A stretch of DNA of 33,784 nucleotides from contig NZ_KB893341.1 in the NCBI RefSeq assembly GCF_000374045.1, positions 1,005 through 34,788 of the forward strand, in the 5' to 3' direction. The DNA is from Segetibacter koreensis DSM 18137. GTDB lineage: Bacteria > Bacteroidota > Bacteroidia > Chitinophagales > Chitinophagaceae. Positions 1 to 8,565 of this stretch are shown one piece after another. Each line of letters starts with the position of its first letter. Position 1 is the stretch's first letter. The translations under genes and the position numbers were made by a program. The notes under the pieces are model-generated. The model had not been told where the DNA came from. It saw only the letters and a list, made by a program, of their open reading frames with translations, and searched no databases.

Positions 1-245
1 GAAGATCTCGAGGAGATTTACAAGAAGTTGCCTGAGTTTAATTTAGTCGGTAGGGTTATAACACAAAAGTATTATGCATTATCTGAAGACAGAATTGCTG
101 CACTGAGAATGCTAAGGGCACACGAGCGGTATGACTATGTTTGTGAGAACTTTCCTGAACTGTACAGCGCGTTCCTTTAAAATATCTTGCCTCTTATTTG
201 GGAATTTCAGAGATCACCTTAAAGAGACTAAGATCAAAAAAATAA
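1..245 (+). pseudogene. Crp/Fnr-family regulator, C-terminal part, frameshifted
   Basis: The reading frame open from base 1 gives the central-helix region of a Bacteroidetes Crp/Fnr (cAMP-binding-like) regulator, with the typical segments RVITQKYYALSEDR and ERYDYVCENFPELYS, then stops at 178-180. The expected wing-helix end, RVPLKYLASYLGISEITLKR, continues in another frame from 168 to a stop at 243-245. Restoring one base near 168 (AGCGCG to AGCCGCG) joins the two smoothly. The HTH that would bind DNA is therefore cut off in the sequence as given. The 5' part lies outside the window. The gene sits about 100 bp upstream of the transfer operon on the same strand, so it may be an old regulator of that region or simply host DNA. 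Family assignment is confident; whether the frameshift is biological or a base-calling error cannot be decided here. Confidence 0.8.
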
Positions 246-335
246 GTTTTTTATCATCAAATAACTAAAGGTAAGGGAGCCATTTACATCAGTAGCTAGT
301 CATATTAACATAATTTTTTTAGCATTCAAAAAATT

Positions 336-341
336 AGGAGG
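336..341 (+). promoter_or_regulatory. Strong Shine-Dalgarno (AGGAGG) before the first operon gene
   Basis: AGGAGGG lies 4-5 bases before the ATG at 347 within AATTAGGAGGGTAAG. Shine-Dalgarno sequences are uncommon in Bacteroidota, so this fixes the start codon. A near-copy, AATTAGGAGGGACAAG, occurs at 13762-13777. Confidence 0.6.
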
Positions 342-346
342 GTAAG

Positions 347-823
347 ATGCTATCGGCTTTTTCCTGGGGCGACTTTGCACAGTGCACACTAATCATTGTA
401 TTGTGCTATTATTTAGCAATAGGGATAATATTTTACCGGGCAGAAATAACCCGGTTATTATCAGGCTTTACTCCTGCCGCCTTAGGCAATAAGAATAAGG
501 ATGTTACCAAAAGCAGCGGCGATGTTGAAGAGAAGCAAATTGAACCAGTACAGGAGACTGTCGAACAAGCAATTAAAACAAAACCGGTTGAAGACATATC
601 AAAGGTTTATGTAGAACTGGAAGAAGCCATTACAATAGCTAAAGAGAATAATATTACCCGTGCTAAAATATTAAAAAGCCTTGGAGACATTATTAAAAAA
701 CATAAAAATACGATTGAAAACGGTGTTGCAGAGACAGTTAACCAACACATCCACTCACAACTCAATATTTACTCCTTTCAACCACTGACTGACGAAGAAT
801 TAGCGCAGTTATGGTTGAATTAA
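347..823 (+). CDS. Small membrane-anchored protein heading the transfer operon
   Basis: A 158-residue protein of unknown function. Residues about 10-30 form one hydrophobic membrane segment (CTLIIVLCYYLAIGIIFY), followed by a lysine- and glutamate-rich linker (about 48-85) and a largely helical, soluble C-terminal half. The start is set by an AGGAGG 5 bases upstream. It is the first gene of the same-strand block leading into traE, 78 bp downstream. Small membrane proteins are often found in this place in Bacteroidetes conjugative elements, so a role as an accessory of the mating channel is likely but inferred. No named domain is recognised. Confidence 0.65.
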   Translation: MLSAFSWGDFAQCTLIIVLCYYLAIGIIFYRAEITRLLSGFTPAALGNKNKDVTKSSGDVEEKQIEPVQETVEQAIKTKPVEDISKVYVELEEAITIAKENNITRAKILKSLGDIIKKHKNTIENGVAETVNQHIHSQLNIYSFQPLTDEELAQLWLN

Positions 824-901
824 AATAGTCAAATTCATTAACCTCATTTATAAAATTAAAGTATGAAGTAATCCATTATAAACAAATAAAGCAAAGTGAG
901 T

Positions 902-1240
902 ATGAAAAGGTGCAGAGTGAATTGCTTTACAAGCAAGAAGGGTATTTTATACGCATGCTCCATCGCAGTTGGTTTTATCAGTAGCATTATCGTTTCCTTC
1001 GGTCAGGACGGCGTTGCCGGTATCCAAGAAGCGAATAACAAAGTGCGCGGATATTTTAATGCGGGAACCAACCTGATGTATGCAATAGGGGCTATTGTAG
1101 GCTTAATTGGCGCGGTGAAAGTTTACCAGAAGTGGAGTAACGGACACCAGGATACAGGCAGTGTAGCGGCGGCATGGTTTGGAAGTTGCGTCTTCCTGGT
1201 AGTGGTAGCTACGGTTTTAAAAAGTTTTTTTGGACTATAA
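902..1240 (+). CDS. traE: Conjugative transfer protein TraE (DUF4134, VirB2-like)
   Basis: A protein of about 113 residues matching the DUF4134/TraE family of Bacteroidetes conjugative elements. It has an N-terminal signal or membrane segment (about 14-34), then the family motif GIQEANNKVRGYFNAGTNLM, then two membrane helices (about 58-75 and 88-110) ending in KSFFGL. By size, topology and position it is the pilin-like VirB2 equivalent of the mating-pair apparatus. An in-frame GTG lies two codons earlier (896), but the ATG at 902 gives the normal hydrophobic leader. It is followed 12 bp later by traF, the usual order. Family call is firm; pilin function is inferred from family and context. 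Confidence 0.88.
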   Translation: MKRCRVNCFTSKKGILYACSIAVGFISSIIVSFGQDGVAGIQEANNKVRGYFNAGTNLMYAIGAIVGLIGAVKVYQKWSNGHQDTGSVAAAWFGSCVFLVVVATVLKSFFGL

Positions 1241-1252
1241 GAAACCGCAGGC

Positions 1253-1561
1253 GTGGCAAGCAGTATCTATGGTATTAACAAGGGGATCAATAAGCCAATT
1301 GAGTTTAAGGGATTGAAGGCCCAGTATATCTGGTACCTGGCCGGAGGCTTGGTCGGGTTACTGGTACTGTTTGCCATTTTATATATCTCAGGAGTGAATG
1401 CTTACCTGTGTCTTGCACTAATTCTGGTGCTCGGCGCCCTGCTATTCGCCATCGTCTACAAGTTCAACAACAAGTATGGAGAACATGGTATTATGAAGAA
1501 AATGGCAGCCAGGGGTATACCAAAGGTCATTAAGATTTATTCAAGAAAAATATTTCTATAA
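1253..1561 (+). CDS. traF: Conjugative transfer protein TraF (DUF4133, VirB3-like)
   Basis: A 102-residue protein with the DUF4133/TraF layout: a short polar N-terminus containing INKPIEFKGLKAQYIW, a tight hairpin of two membrane helices (about 26-48 and 51-72), and a basic C-terminal tail. It corresponds to VirB3, an inner-membrane partner of the VirB4 ATPase. The start is GTG at 1253, the only plausible start between the traE stop and the conserved N-terminal motif. It ends 10 bp before traG, so the two are probably co-translated. Small size and order traE-traF-traG make the assignment firm. Confidence 0.88.
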   Translation: MASSIYGINKGINKPIEFKGLKAQYIWYLAGGLVGLLVLFAILYISGVNAYLCLALILVLGALLFAIVYKFNNKYGEHGIMKKMAARGIPKVIKIYSRKIFL

Positions 1562-1571
1562 GGATAAGAGA

Positions 1572-4034
1572 ATGGAAAAGTTGCTGGATGATATCTACCC
1601 GATAATGGGTGTTGAGCATGATGCTATACTTTCTAAACAGGGTGATGTTACGCTTGTGTATGAAGTTGAGCTTCCTGAGATATTTACCCTGTCCCTCAGT
1701 GATTACGAAAGTTTGCACCACGCACTGATCAAAGCCATAAAGGTACTTCCCAAACATTCTGTATTCCATAAGCAGGATTGGTTTATCCAAAGCAAGTACC
1801 ACGGAGATATTGAAGAAAAGCAGCAGAGTTTTTTAAGCAAGAGTAGCGACCTCTTTTTTTGAAGGCCGGCCTTACCTGAAACATACCTGTTATATCATGG
1901 TAACTAAAAAGCCGCAAGGACGAAAAGCAGTGAATTCTATGTTTTCAAGCCTGATCCACAATACGATTATTCCACAGGAAACACTGAGCGAAGAGTTGTT
2001 TCAAAACTTTGCAGATAGCGCAGGGCAGTTTAAAACAATTTTGGAAGGTAGTAGTTTGATAAAGCTAAGAAGGTTAAAAAACCATGAACTTCAGAGCCAG
2101 CAAAAAAAGGGTGGTTTACTTGAAAAGTATTGCTCTTTAGCGGAGACAGATGATAACCTGATTATTAAGGAAGTTTCTTTTGACGAAGGGATAAAGGTCG
2201 GCGATCAACATTGCGAGTTATACACGCTGGCAGATGTAAATGATTTACCATCGCTTTGCGGATCAAGAATAAACTACGACAAATACAGTACGGATAAAAC
2301 AAAGTTCAGTATTGGCATGGCCACGCCTCTTGGATTACTCATGAATTGTAATCATATCTACAACCAGTACATTTTTATTGACGACGCACAAAAGACGATA
2401 AAAAAGCTGGAAAGTAAACGACTAAGGCTGCAGTCTTTATCGGCGTATTCGAGAGAAAATGCCATTGGAAAAGAGGCAGTAGACGAATTTCTAAATGAAG
2501 CAATCGGAGAGCAACGCTTACCTGTAAAGGCACATTTCAATGTACTGGTATGGAGTGAAAGTAAAGAACGGTTAAAGGAAGTAAAGAACCTTGTGTCATC
2601 AGCCTGTGCACAAATGGACGGGGTAGCAAAGCAGGAGACTGCAGGAGCCGCACAGATTTTTTGGGCAGGCATACCAGGTAATGCAGCTGACTTCCCTGTC
2701 AATGATACGTTTGACACTTTTGCTGAACAGGCGAGTTGTTTTTTGCTCCTTGAAAGCAATTACCGGTCCTCAAATACAGAGATAGCGATGCGATTGGGAG
2801 ACAGGTTAACCGGAAGACCCGTTCAGGTAGATGTTTCTGATGAGCCAATGAAAAAGGGGATAATCACTAACCGGAATAAGTTTATCCTGGGCCCATCCGG
2901 AAGTGGTAAGTCTTTTTTTACCAATCATATGATAAGGTCATATTATGAACAGGAAACGCATATAGTGTTAGTAGATGTTGGTCATATAGAGGCCTTTGTG
3001 ACATGCTAGGTGGCTATTACTTTACCTATGATGAAAATCATCCCTTGTGTTTTAATCCATTCTTTATTGCAAAGGAAGACAAGCCTGATACAGAAAAGAG
3101 GGAAAACATAAAGACCTTGTTAGTAACCCTATGGAAGAAGGAAGACGAGACCTTTAACAGAAGTGAATACACGGCACTATCCAACCTGCTGGCACTCTAT
3201 TACAAAAAGTTAAAAAATGACCCGACTATTTTTGCCTGCTTCAATACCTTTTATGAATTTCTGCGGGATGAATTTGTGCAGGTACTGAAGGATGACAAAG
3301 TACAGGCTAGACATTTTGATGTCAGTAATTTTCTTTACGTTCTTCGGCCTTATTACAAAGGAGGCGAATATGATTACCTTTTAAATGCCACAGAAAACCT
3401 GGAATTGCTCGATGAACGCTTTATTGTTTTTGAGCTCGATAATATAAAAGATCATCCTATACTTTTTCCTGTGGTTACCATTATTATCATGGAAGTTTTT
3501 ATTTCGAAACTGCGGAAGCTGGAAGATAAGCGCAAGGTGATCCTGATTGAAGAAGCCTGGAAAGCTATTGCTAAAGAAGGTATGGCAGAATATATCAAAT
3601 ACCTCTTTAAGACAGTTAGGAAACATTTTGGCGAAGCTGTTGTAGTGACGCAGGATGTAGAGGATATCATCAGTTCACCGGTAGTAAAACAGGCGATCAT
3701 TAATAATTCAGATTGTAAAATTTTACTTGACCAGAGCAAGTACCAGAATAAGTTCGAGGAGATACAACAATTGTTAGGATTAGATGACAAGGAAGAAACG
3801 CTGGTATTATCCATCAACAAGGCGAATGATCCCAACAGAAAATATAAAGAAGTTTTTATTAGCCTGGGAGGAAAAGTATCTAAAGTATACCGGACTGAAG
3901 TATCCCCTGAAGAATACTTTACGTATACTACAGAGCAGAGCGAAAAATACCGGGTGAAACGGTATGCAGAACAATTTAGAAGTATGGAAAAAGCGGTTAG
4001 TGTACTTGCCAGTGAAATGAAATCATTGAACTAA
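1572..4034 (+). pseudogene. traG: TraG, VirB4-type conjugation ATPase, broken by two frameshifts
   Basis: Three consecutive frames together encode one TraG of about 820 residues, the expected size. Frame 1 (1572-1862) ends SSDLFF in a run of seven T (1854-1860); six would let it continue as EGRPYLKHTCYI into the second frame. Frame 2 runs to 3009 and carries the Walker A motif GPSGSGKS (about 2889-2913). The conserved sequence after VDVGH should be SYKGLCD; the DNA reads CATATAGAGGC, about 4 bases short, and the family sequence resumes in frame 3 as RGLCDMLGGYYFTY. Frame 3 runs to 4034 and carries Walker B (VILIEEAWKA). TraG powers substrate transfer and pilus assembly at the inner membrane, so this element should not conjugate by itself unless a second copy exists. 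The T7 change could be a base-calling error; a 4-base loss is harder to explain that way. Confidence 0.88.
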
Positions 4035-4053
4035 CTATTTAAAACCACAGCAT

Positions 4054-4425
4054 ATGAAACAGCTATTCTCTATCATTAGCATAGTCATTATTTCGGCTTG
4101 TAATGGCGGCGATAAAATAAAAGACTTTATTGCCGGAACTTACGTAGCAGATTATGAGCAGGAATATAGCAAGGGACATGATACGCTAATATTTAGCCCG
4201 GTTAGCAAAGAGGGAAACAGTTACCTTATAACAAGAAAAACAAGTTACAGGAGAAAAATCAAAGGTGTAATAAAGCCGAGCGAGCAAAGAAATGAGCAGA
4301 TGACAGGGATATACAACGAGCAGGATAAGGTGATTTATGAAACACGAAAGGGAGAGACTTTCTCATTTAGCCCTGAAAAAAATATCGTGCTTTCAGGAAC
4401 ATTACAATATAAAAAAATCTATTGA
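4054..4425 (+). CDS. Small lipoprotein of the transfer operon
   Basis: A 123-residue predicted lipoprotein: a short hydrophobic leader (residues 1-15) ends in the lipobox ISAC with Cys16, followed by a glycine-containing tether and a small beta-rich domain with many polar residues. It lies between traG and traI, where Bacteroidetes conjugative elements often carry a small lipoprotein of unknown function. Its stop codon overlaps the upstream TTG start option of traI (4422), suggesting close coupling. Membrane anchoring is well supported; the role (outer-membrane channel accessory or entry exclusion) is speculation. Confidence 0.7.
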   Translation: MKQLFSIISIVIISACNGGDKIKDFIAGTYVADYEQEYSKGHDTLIFSPVSKEGNSYLITRKTSYRRKIKGVIKPSEQRNEQMTGIYNEQDKVIYETRKGETFSFSPEKNIVLSGTLQYKKIY

Positions 4426-4436
4426 GAACCTGGAAT

Positions 4437-5114
4437 ATGGGAAAGCGAGCTTTTTGCATACTAGTATTCTTTTTCGTGATCACCGAATTAAAACCGGTGC
4501 AGGCACAGGATGCAATTGCGGAGGTAATTAAAGCAGGCATCAAAAAAGCCATTAAGGCTGTTGATTTAAAAATACAGCGGCTGCAAACAAAAACGATATG
4601 GCTGCAAAATGCACAAAAAGTAATAGAAAATACGATGGCGAAAGTGCATTTGGAGGAGATAACAGGATGGGCAGAAAAACAGCGTACTCTTTATGCTGAT
4701 TATTACAGTGAGCTATGGAAGGTAAAAAGTATGATAGCTTATTACGACAGGATCAGAGAGATCAGTAATAAGCAAACGAGACTGGTTGAAGAATATAAGA
4801 GAGCAATTGCTCTATTTAAAAAAGACGGGCATTTTTCGTCTGATGAAATTGCTTACATGTTAAATGTTTATAAGGGTATTTTACGTGAAAGCCTTCAAAA
4901 TCTTGACCAGGTATTTCTTGTCATTCATTCTTTTTCTACCCAAATGTCTGATGCAAGCAGGTTGAAAATAATAGAGCAGGCTGCAGACAAAATAGAGGAA
5001 GTCTTTGACGATTTAAAAGTATTTAACAAGGAAAATATGATGTTAAGTTTTCAGCGTGCAAAAAGCCAAAACGAAGTTGAGGCAATGAAAAGAATGTATG
5101 GTATCGGTAATTGA
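4437..5114 (+). CDS. traI: Conjugative transfer protein TraI (exported, coiled-coil)
   Basis: A protein of about 225 residues with a signal peptide (MGKRAFCILVFFFVITELKP, cleavage near VQAQ), a helical region about 30-100 containing LQNAQKVIENTMAKVHLEEI, and a conserved helical C-terminal half ending in MKRMYGIGN. It matches the TraI family of Bacteroidetes conjugative transposons, which is unrelated to the F-plasmid relaxase of that name. It probably acts in the periplasm as part of the mating channel, though its exact job is unknown. A TTG at 4422 would add five residues before the leader; ATG 4437 gives a cleaner signal peptide. It is the first of three tandem homologous genes. Confidence 0.78.
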   Translation: MGKRAFCILVFFFVITELKPVQAQDAIAEVIKAGIKKAIKAVDLKIQRLQTKTIWLQNAQKVIENTMAKVHLEEITGWAEKQRTLYADYYSELWKVKSMIAYYDRIREISNKQTRLVEEYKRAIALFKKDGHFSSDEIAYMLNVYKGILRESLQNLDQVFLVIHSFSTQMSDASRLKIIEQAADKIEEVFDDLKVFNKENMMLSFQRAKSQNEVEAMKRMYGIGN

Positions 5115-5123
5115 TTGTAGAAC

Positions 5124-5768
5124 ATGAAAGGATATTGTATCATATTACTGTTCATTACACTGGTTGTGCAATCCAACGGGCAAACTTTTTCAGAGTGGTT
5201 CAGGCAAAAAAAGACCCAAAAGAAATATTTGATTGAGCAGATAACAGCCTTGCACGTGTATGCAGGTTATCTTGAAAAAGGGTACGCCATTGTCCACGCA
5301 GGCTTAAGTCAAATCAGGAATATTGAGCACGGTGGTTTTGGTTTACATGAACGTTATTTCAAATCTCTAAAAACTATTAATTCCCGTGTAAGAAATTATA
5401 AAGTGGCAGGTGATATCATTGGTTTGAAATTGGAGATCGAAAGCATTTCAAGGACAGTTTTAAAGGAAGTTAAAACGGCGAACATGCTGAATTCAGATCA
5501 AACACATTATATAAGTGTCGTTTTCAACAAGTTGATTGAAGGTTGTGATGAAGATCTCGAGGTATTGCTTCAATTGCTTACGCCAAACCTACTTGCTCTA
5601 AAGGATAATGAAAGATTAAAAAAGATTGATGGGCTATATGACGACATGCAGGAGAGATATTTATTCGCCAGATCTTTTGCAAATACAATCAGTCAAATGC
5701 AGTTAAGCAAGTCGTTGGAAGCGAAGGAAATTGAAGCGATGCGAAAAGTTTTTGATATAAAAAAGTAG
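5124..5768 (+). CDS. TraI-like exported protein, second tandem paralog
   Basis: A 214-residue exported helical protein (leader residues 1-19, ending VQSNGQ). It shares with the next gene the pattern YLEKGYAIVHAGLSQIRNIE, then GGFGLHERYFKSL, and the C-terminal ERLKKIDGLYDDMQ followed by IEAMRKVFDIKK, the counterpart of the MKRMYGIGN end of TraI. It is the most divergent of the trio: the SPDEI motif of the third gene and SSDEI of TraI becomes SDQTHYI. Related proteins beside traI are often labelled TerB-like/tellurite resistance in annotation pipelines, but nothing here supports a tellurite function. It lies 9 bp after traI and 5 bp before the third copy, clearly in one operon. A structural or periplasmic transfer role is inferred. 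Confidence 0.7.
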   Translation: MKGYCIILLFITLVVQSNGQTFSEWFRQKKTQKKYLIEQITALHVYAGYLEKGYAIVHAGLSQIRNIEHGGFGLHERYFKSLKTINSRVRNYKVAGDIIGLKLEIESISRTVLKEVKTANMLNSDQTHYISVVFNKLIEGCDEDLEVLLQLLTPNLLALKDNERLKKIDGLYDDMQERYLFARSFANTISQMQLSKSLEAKEIEAMRKVFDIKK

Positions 5769-5773
5769 ATGTT

Positions 5774-6406
5774 ATGCGAGCTGTTATTATCCTTATTGTT
5801 TTGATCACTTTTACTTCTATCAATAAAGTAACCGCTCAATCCTATGAAGCTCAACAATTGTTGCTGGATGTACAAAAGCTTGCGCAGCTTAAGGAGATAC
5901 TAAAGGATATGAAGACAGGTTATGAAATCGTATCAAAAGGATATACCAACATAAGAGATATATCACAAGGTAATTTCAATCTTCACCAGGTATTTTTAGA
6001 TGGTTTGTTGGCGGTAAGCCCGGTAGTAAAGAATTACAAAAGGGTAGCAGATATTGTTAGCTATCAACTTAGCATTGTTAAAGACTACAAGGTGGCTTTT
6101 AAGCGGTTTAAACAAGATCAAAATTTTTCGCCTGATGAAATACTGTATATCGGAAAAGTATACAAAAACCTTTTTAAGCAGTCGTTAAAAAACCTGGATA
6201 AGTTAGCCATGATTATTACTGCCAGTCAGCTTCGAATGACTGATAGTGAAAGACTGGAAGCAATAGACCAGGTATATGCTGACATACAGGATAAATTTAA
6301 TTTTCTAAGGGACTTCAATAATAAAACTTCTATTCTCAGCCTGCAGCGAACAAGGCAAAAAGCTGAGTTAAATTCAATAAAAGCTGTTTATGGCATAAAC
6401 AGGTAA
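5774..6406 (+). CDS. TraI-like exported protein, third tandem paralog
   Basis: A 210-residue exported helical protein with a signal peptide ending in VTAQ (about residue 22). Characteristic segments are KTGYEIVSKGYTNIRDIS, GNFNLHQVFLDGLLAVSP, FSPDEILYIGKVYKNLFKQS, MTDSERLEAIDQVYADI and the terminal AVYGINR. It aligns over its length with the gene at 5124 and over the C-terminal half with traI, so the three arose by tandem duplication and then diverged. It stands 14 bp before traJ. Conserved placement directly before traJ is known for such genes in Bacteroidetes transfer regions. Function is unknown; periplasmic location is well supported. Confidence 0.72.
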   Translation: MRAVIILIVLITFTSINKVTAQSYEAQQLLLDVQKLAQLKEILKDMKTGYEIVSKGYTNIRDISQGNFNLHQVFLDGLLAVSPVVKNYKRVADIVSYQLSIVKDYKVAFKRFKQDQNFSPDEILYIGKVYKNLFKQSLKNLDKLAMIITASQLRMTDSERLEAIDQVYADIQDKFNFLRDFNNKTSILSLQRTRQKAELNSIKAVYGINR

Positions 6407-6420
6407 ACCAAACTTCTTAT

Positions 6421-7635
6421 ATGACCAGCAGTGTAAAAATCATCTTTTGGATGATAACAAGACTTTTTTTGCCCATTCTATCAAATGGGCAGAGCCAGGG
6501 TGCTACCAACCTTGAAAGTTTGCGCGAGGTGCTGGATCAGCTGTATGTTGAAATGATACCTATGTGTAGCAAGCTGATTGGAGTAGGAAGAGCACTGGCA
6601 GCTTTTGCTGCTTTATGGTATATCGCTTCGCGCGTCTGGAAACACCTGGCAAGTTCTGAGTCGATTGATTTTTATCCGTTGTTCCGGCCATTTGTTATGG
6701 GGTTTGCTATACTGATATTTCCGTCTGTGCTGACCTTAATTAACGGAATCATGCAACCAACAGTAACTGTCACTTCCGGAATGGTAAAGAGTTCTGATAA
6801 AGCTGTCGAGGTACTATTACAGGAGAAAGAGAAAGCGATAAAAAGTTCGGATGCATGGCAAATGTATATCGGCGAAACAGGACAGGGAGATCGTGCGAGG
6901 TGGTATAAATATACTCACCCTGAAGATATCAATGGGGCTAAAGAAGGAGTACTGGCAGGTATTGGCAATGACCTAAAATTTGCCATGGCAGCGACAGGAT
7001 ATAGTCTCAGAAATACAATAAAGGAGTGGATCTCGGAAGTGCTTGAAATGGTATTCCAGGCAGCAGCCCTTTGTATCAATACCCTTCGCACATTTAACCT
7101 TATCGTACTTTCTATATTAGGCCCCCTTGTTTTTGGCCTCTCTGTTTTTGATGGCTTTCAGTATACGTTCCGGCATTGGCTTGCCAAATATATTAATGTT
7201 TTTCTCTGGCTTCCGGTGGCTAATTTATTTGGAGCTATCATAGGAAAGGTAGAAGAGAATATGCTGAAACTCGACTTGTCACAGGTCCAAAACACCGGGG
7301 ATACTGTTTTTAGCCGTACTGACGTCGGTTATTTAATCTTCATGATCATCGGCATCGTAGGCTATTTCACCGTACCGGCAATTGCTAATTACATAATGAA
7401 TGTTGGCAGTGCAAATGCCATCGGGTATAAGGCAAACTCATTTATCAACGATGCCAGCGGAATGGCGGGTTACACTGCAGGTGGTGTGGCCGGAGCTGCA
7501 GGAAACAAGATGCAGAAGGCTGTAAAAAACTTATGGAACGGGGGAAAGAATTCTATGGGAGGAAATACAGGTATCAGTGGCAGTTCTGGAGCAGGCGCGA
7601 GCCAGTATCAATATGATAAATTATCTGGTAAATAA
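6421..7635 (+). CDS. traJ: Conjugative transfer protein TraJ (VirB6-like channel protein)
   Basis: A 404-residue polytopic membrane protein of the TraJ family. After a leader-like start ending NGQ comes the motif LDQLYVEMIPMCSKLIGVGR, then several membrane helices: about 55-75, 90-115, 200-245 (including FNLIVLSILGPLVFGLSVFD) and 295-330. The C-terminal tail (about 340-404) is rich in Gly, Ala and Ser, as is usual here. By topology it corresponds to VirB6, the inner-membrane channel through which substrate passes. Expected TraJ features such as GFQYTFRHWLAKYINVFLWL are intact. Length and frame are normal, in contrast to the broken traG. It lies 11 bp before traK. Confidence 0.88.
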   Translation: MTSSVKIIFWMITRLFLPILSNGQSQGATNLESLREVLDQLYVEMIPMCSKLIGVGRALAAFAALWYIASRVWKHLASSESIDFYPLFRPFVMGFAILIFPSVLTLINGIMQPTVTVTSGMVKSSDKAVEVLLQEKEKAIKSSDAWQMYIGETGQGDRARWYKYTHPEDINGAKEGVLAGIGNDLKFAMAATGYSLRNTIKEWISEVLEMVFQAAALCINTLRTFNLIVLSILGPLVFGLSVFDGFQYTFRHWLAKYINVFLWLPVANLFGAIIGKVEENMLKLDLSQVQNTGDTVFSRTDVGYLIFMIIGIVGYFTVPAIANYIMNVGSANAIGYKANSFINDASGMAGYTAGGVAGAAGNKMQKAVKNLWNGGKNSMGGNTGISGSSGAGASQYQYDKLSGK

Positions 7636-7646
7636 ACGGAAAAGCT

Positions 7647-8264
7647 ATGTTTCGGCAAATGAAAAATATTGACAGTGCATTCAGGTATGTAAGGACGTTT
7701 AGTGCAGCGTTCATTTTATCCTGCGCCTCCTTATCCGGCTTTATCATTTATAAATGTTACCGGTTGATCGGTTCGTATGAATCGAAGGTGTATATACTGG
7801 CAAATGGGAAAGCTTTTGAAGCGCTAGCTGCAGAGCGACAGGATAACATTGCTGTCGAAGCAAAAGATCACGTAAAAACATTTCATGAATATTTTTTTAC
7901 CCTTGATCCTGATAATAAAGTTATCGAAATGAATATTTCAAAAGCCTTGTACCTGGCAGACGTGTCTGCCAAAAGGCAATACGAGAACCTGAAAGAGAAC
8001 GGGTATTATACCAATATTATCGCCGGGAATATCAGCCAGCAAATAAATGTAGACAGTGTTTATATAGACCTCAAACAGTACCCGATTTATTTCAAATGCT
8101 ACGCTACAGAAAAAATTATTCGCTTAACAAGCATAGTACTTAGAAGCCTTATAACAGAAGGTTACCTGCGGAGTGTTAGCCGTTCAGAAAACAACTCCCA
8201 CGGATTTTTAATAGAGCGATGGGAAACGCTGGAGAATAAAGATGTAAAAACAGAAAATCGCTAG
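7647..8264 (+). CDS. traK: Conjugative transfer protein TraK (VirB8-like)
   Basis: A 205-residue bitopic inner-membrane protein: a short cytoplasmic N-terminus, one membrane helix (about 20-40), and a periplasmic domain with TraK-family segments such as ANGKAFEALAAERQDNIAVE and VKTFHEYFFTLDPDNKVIE. It is the VirB8 analogue, a nucleation factor connecting inner- and outer-membrane parts of the channel. Length is normal for the family (about 205-210). It is placed between traJ and a small membrane protein, with only 2 bp to the latter, so coupling is likely. Confidence 0.88.
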   Translation: MFRQMKNIDSAFRYVRTFSAAFILSCASLSGFIIYKCYRLIGSYESKVYILANGKAFEALAAERQDNIAVEAKDHVKTFHEYFFTLDPDNKVIEMNISKALYLADVSAKRQYENLKENGYYTNIIAGNISQQINVDSVYIDLKQYPIYFKCYATEKIIRLTSIVLRSLITEGYLRSVSRSENNSHGFLIERWETLENKDVKTENR

Positions 8265-8266
8265 TT

Positions 8267-8560
8267 ATGTTAGTGCTACCGACGATTATAGAAAAAAAGC
8301 AACGACAGTTTGCAGATTTTTTGAAAGAAAAATCAGCCACATGTAGCAGAAATTTTTTGGTTGCAGTGTCTATACTGTATTGTTCGTCTTATTGTGTAGC
8401 TTGTTTATATATAGGTATTTCAGCTTTTCAGCACAGTAACAATACATTCGTTATTCACCCTATTGCTGTTAGGCCAGGGCTGTATTATTATAAAAGAGCA
8501 GATAGTGCCCTTAGTCCTCAAAAAACTACTTCTCCAAATCATATTTCAATTCTAAAATAA
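8267..8560 (+). CDS. Small membrane protein between traK and traM (TraL position)
   Basis: A 97-residue protein with one strong membrane helix (about 28-52) containing an unusual cysteine cluster (ILYCSSYCVACLYIG). The polar tail ends HISILK. Small membrane proteins are found in this slot (often called TraL) in Bacteroidetes transfer operons, but sequence similarity is weak, so no symbol is given. It starts 2 bp after traK and ends 5 bp before traM. Four cysteines, three of them in the helix, could allow disulphide or lipid modification, but this is only a possibility. Confidence 0.6.
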   Translation: MLVLPTIIEKKQRQFADFLKEKSATCSRNFLVAVSILYCSSYCVACLYIGISAFQHSNNTFVIHPIAVRPGLYYYKRADSALSPQKTTSPNHISILK

Positions 8561-8565
8561 TATTT

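Noticed and set aside
1854-1862. Programmed frameshifting in traG
   Set aside because: A T7 run could slip, but the second lesion is a loss of about 4 bases in a conserved motif, which slippage cannot repair.
2358-2759. Minus-strand frame of 133 codons inside traG
   Set aside because: Shadow of the traG coding frame; serine/cysteine-rich nonsense composition.
5124-6406. Tellurite resistance function for the TraI-like paralogs
   Set aside because: The label comes from remote similarity in annotation pipelines; signal peptides and operon context point to conjugation.
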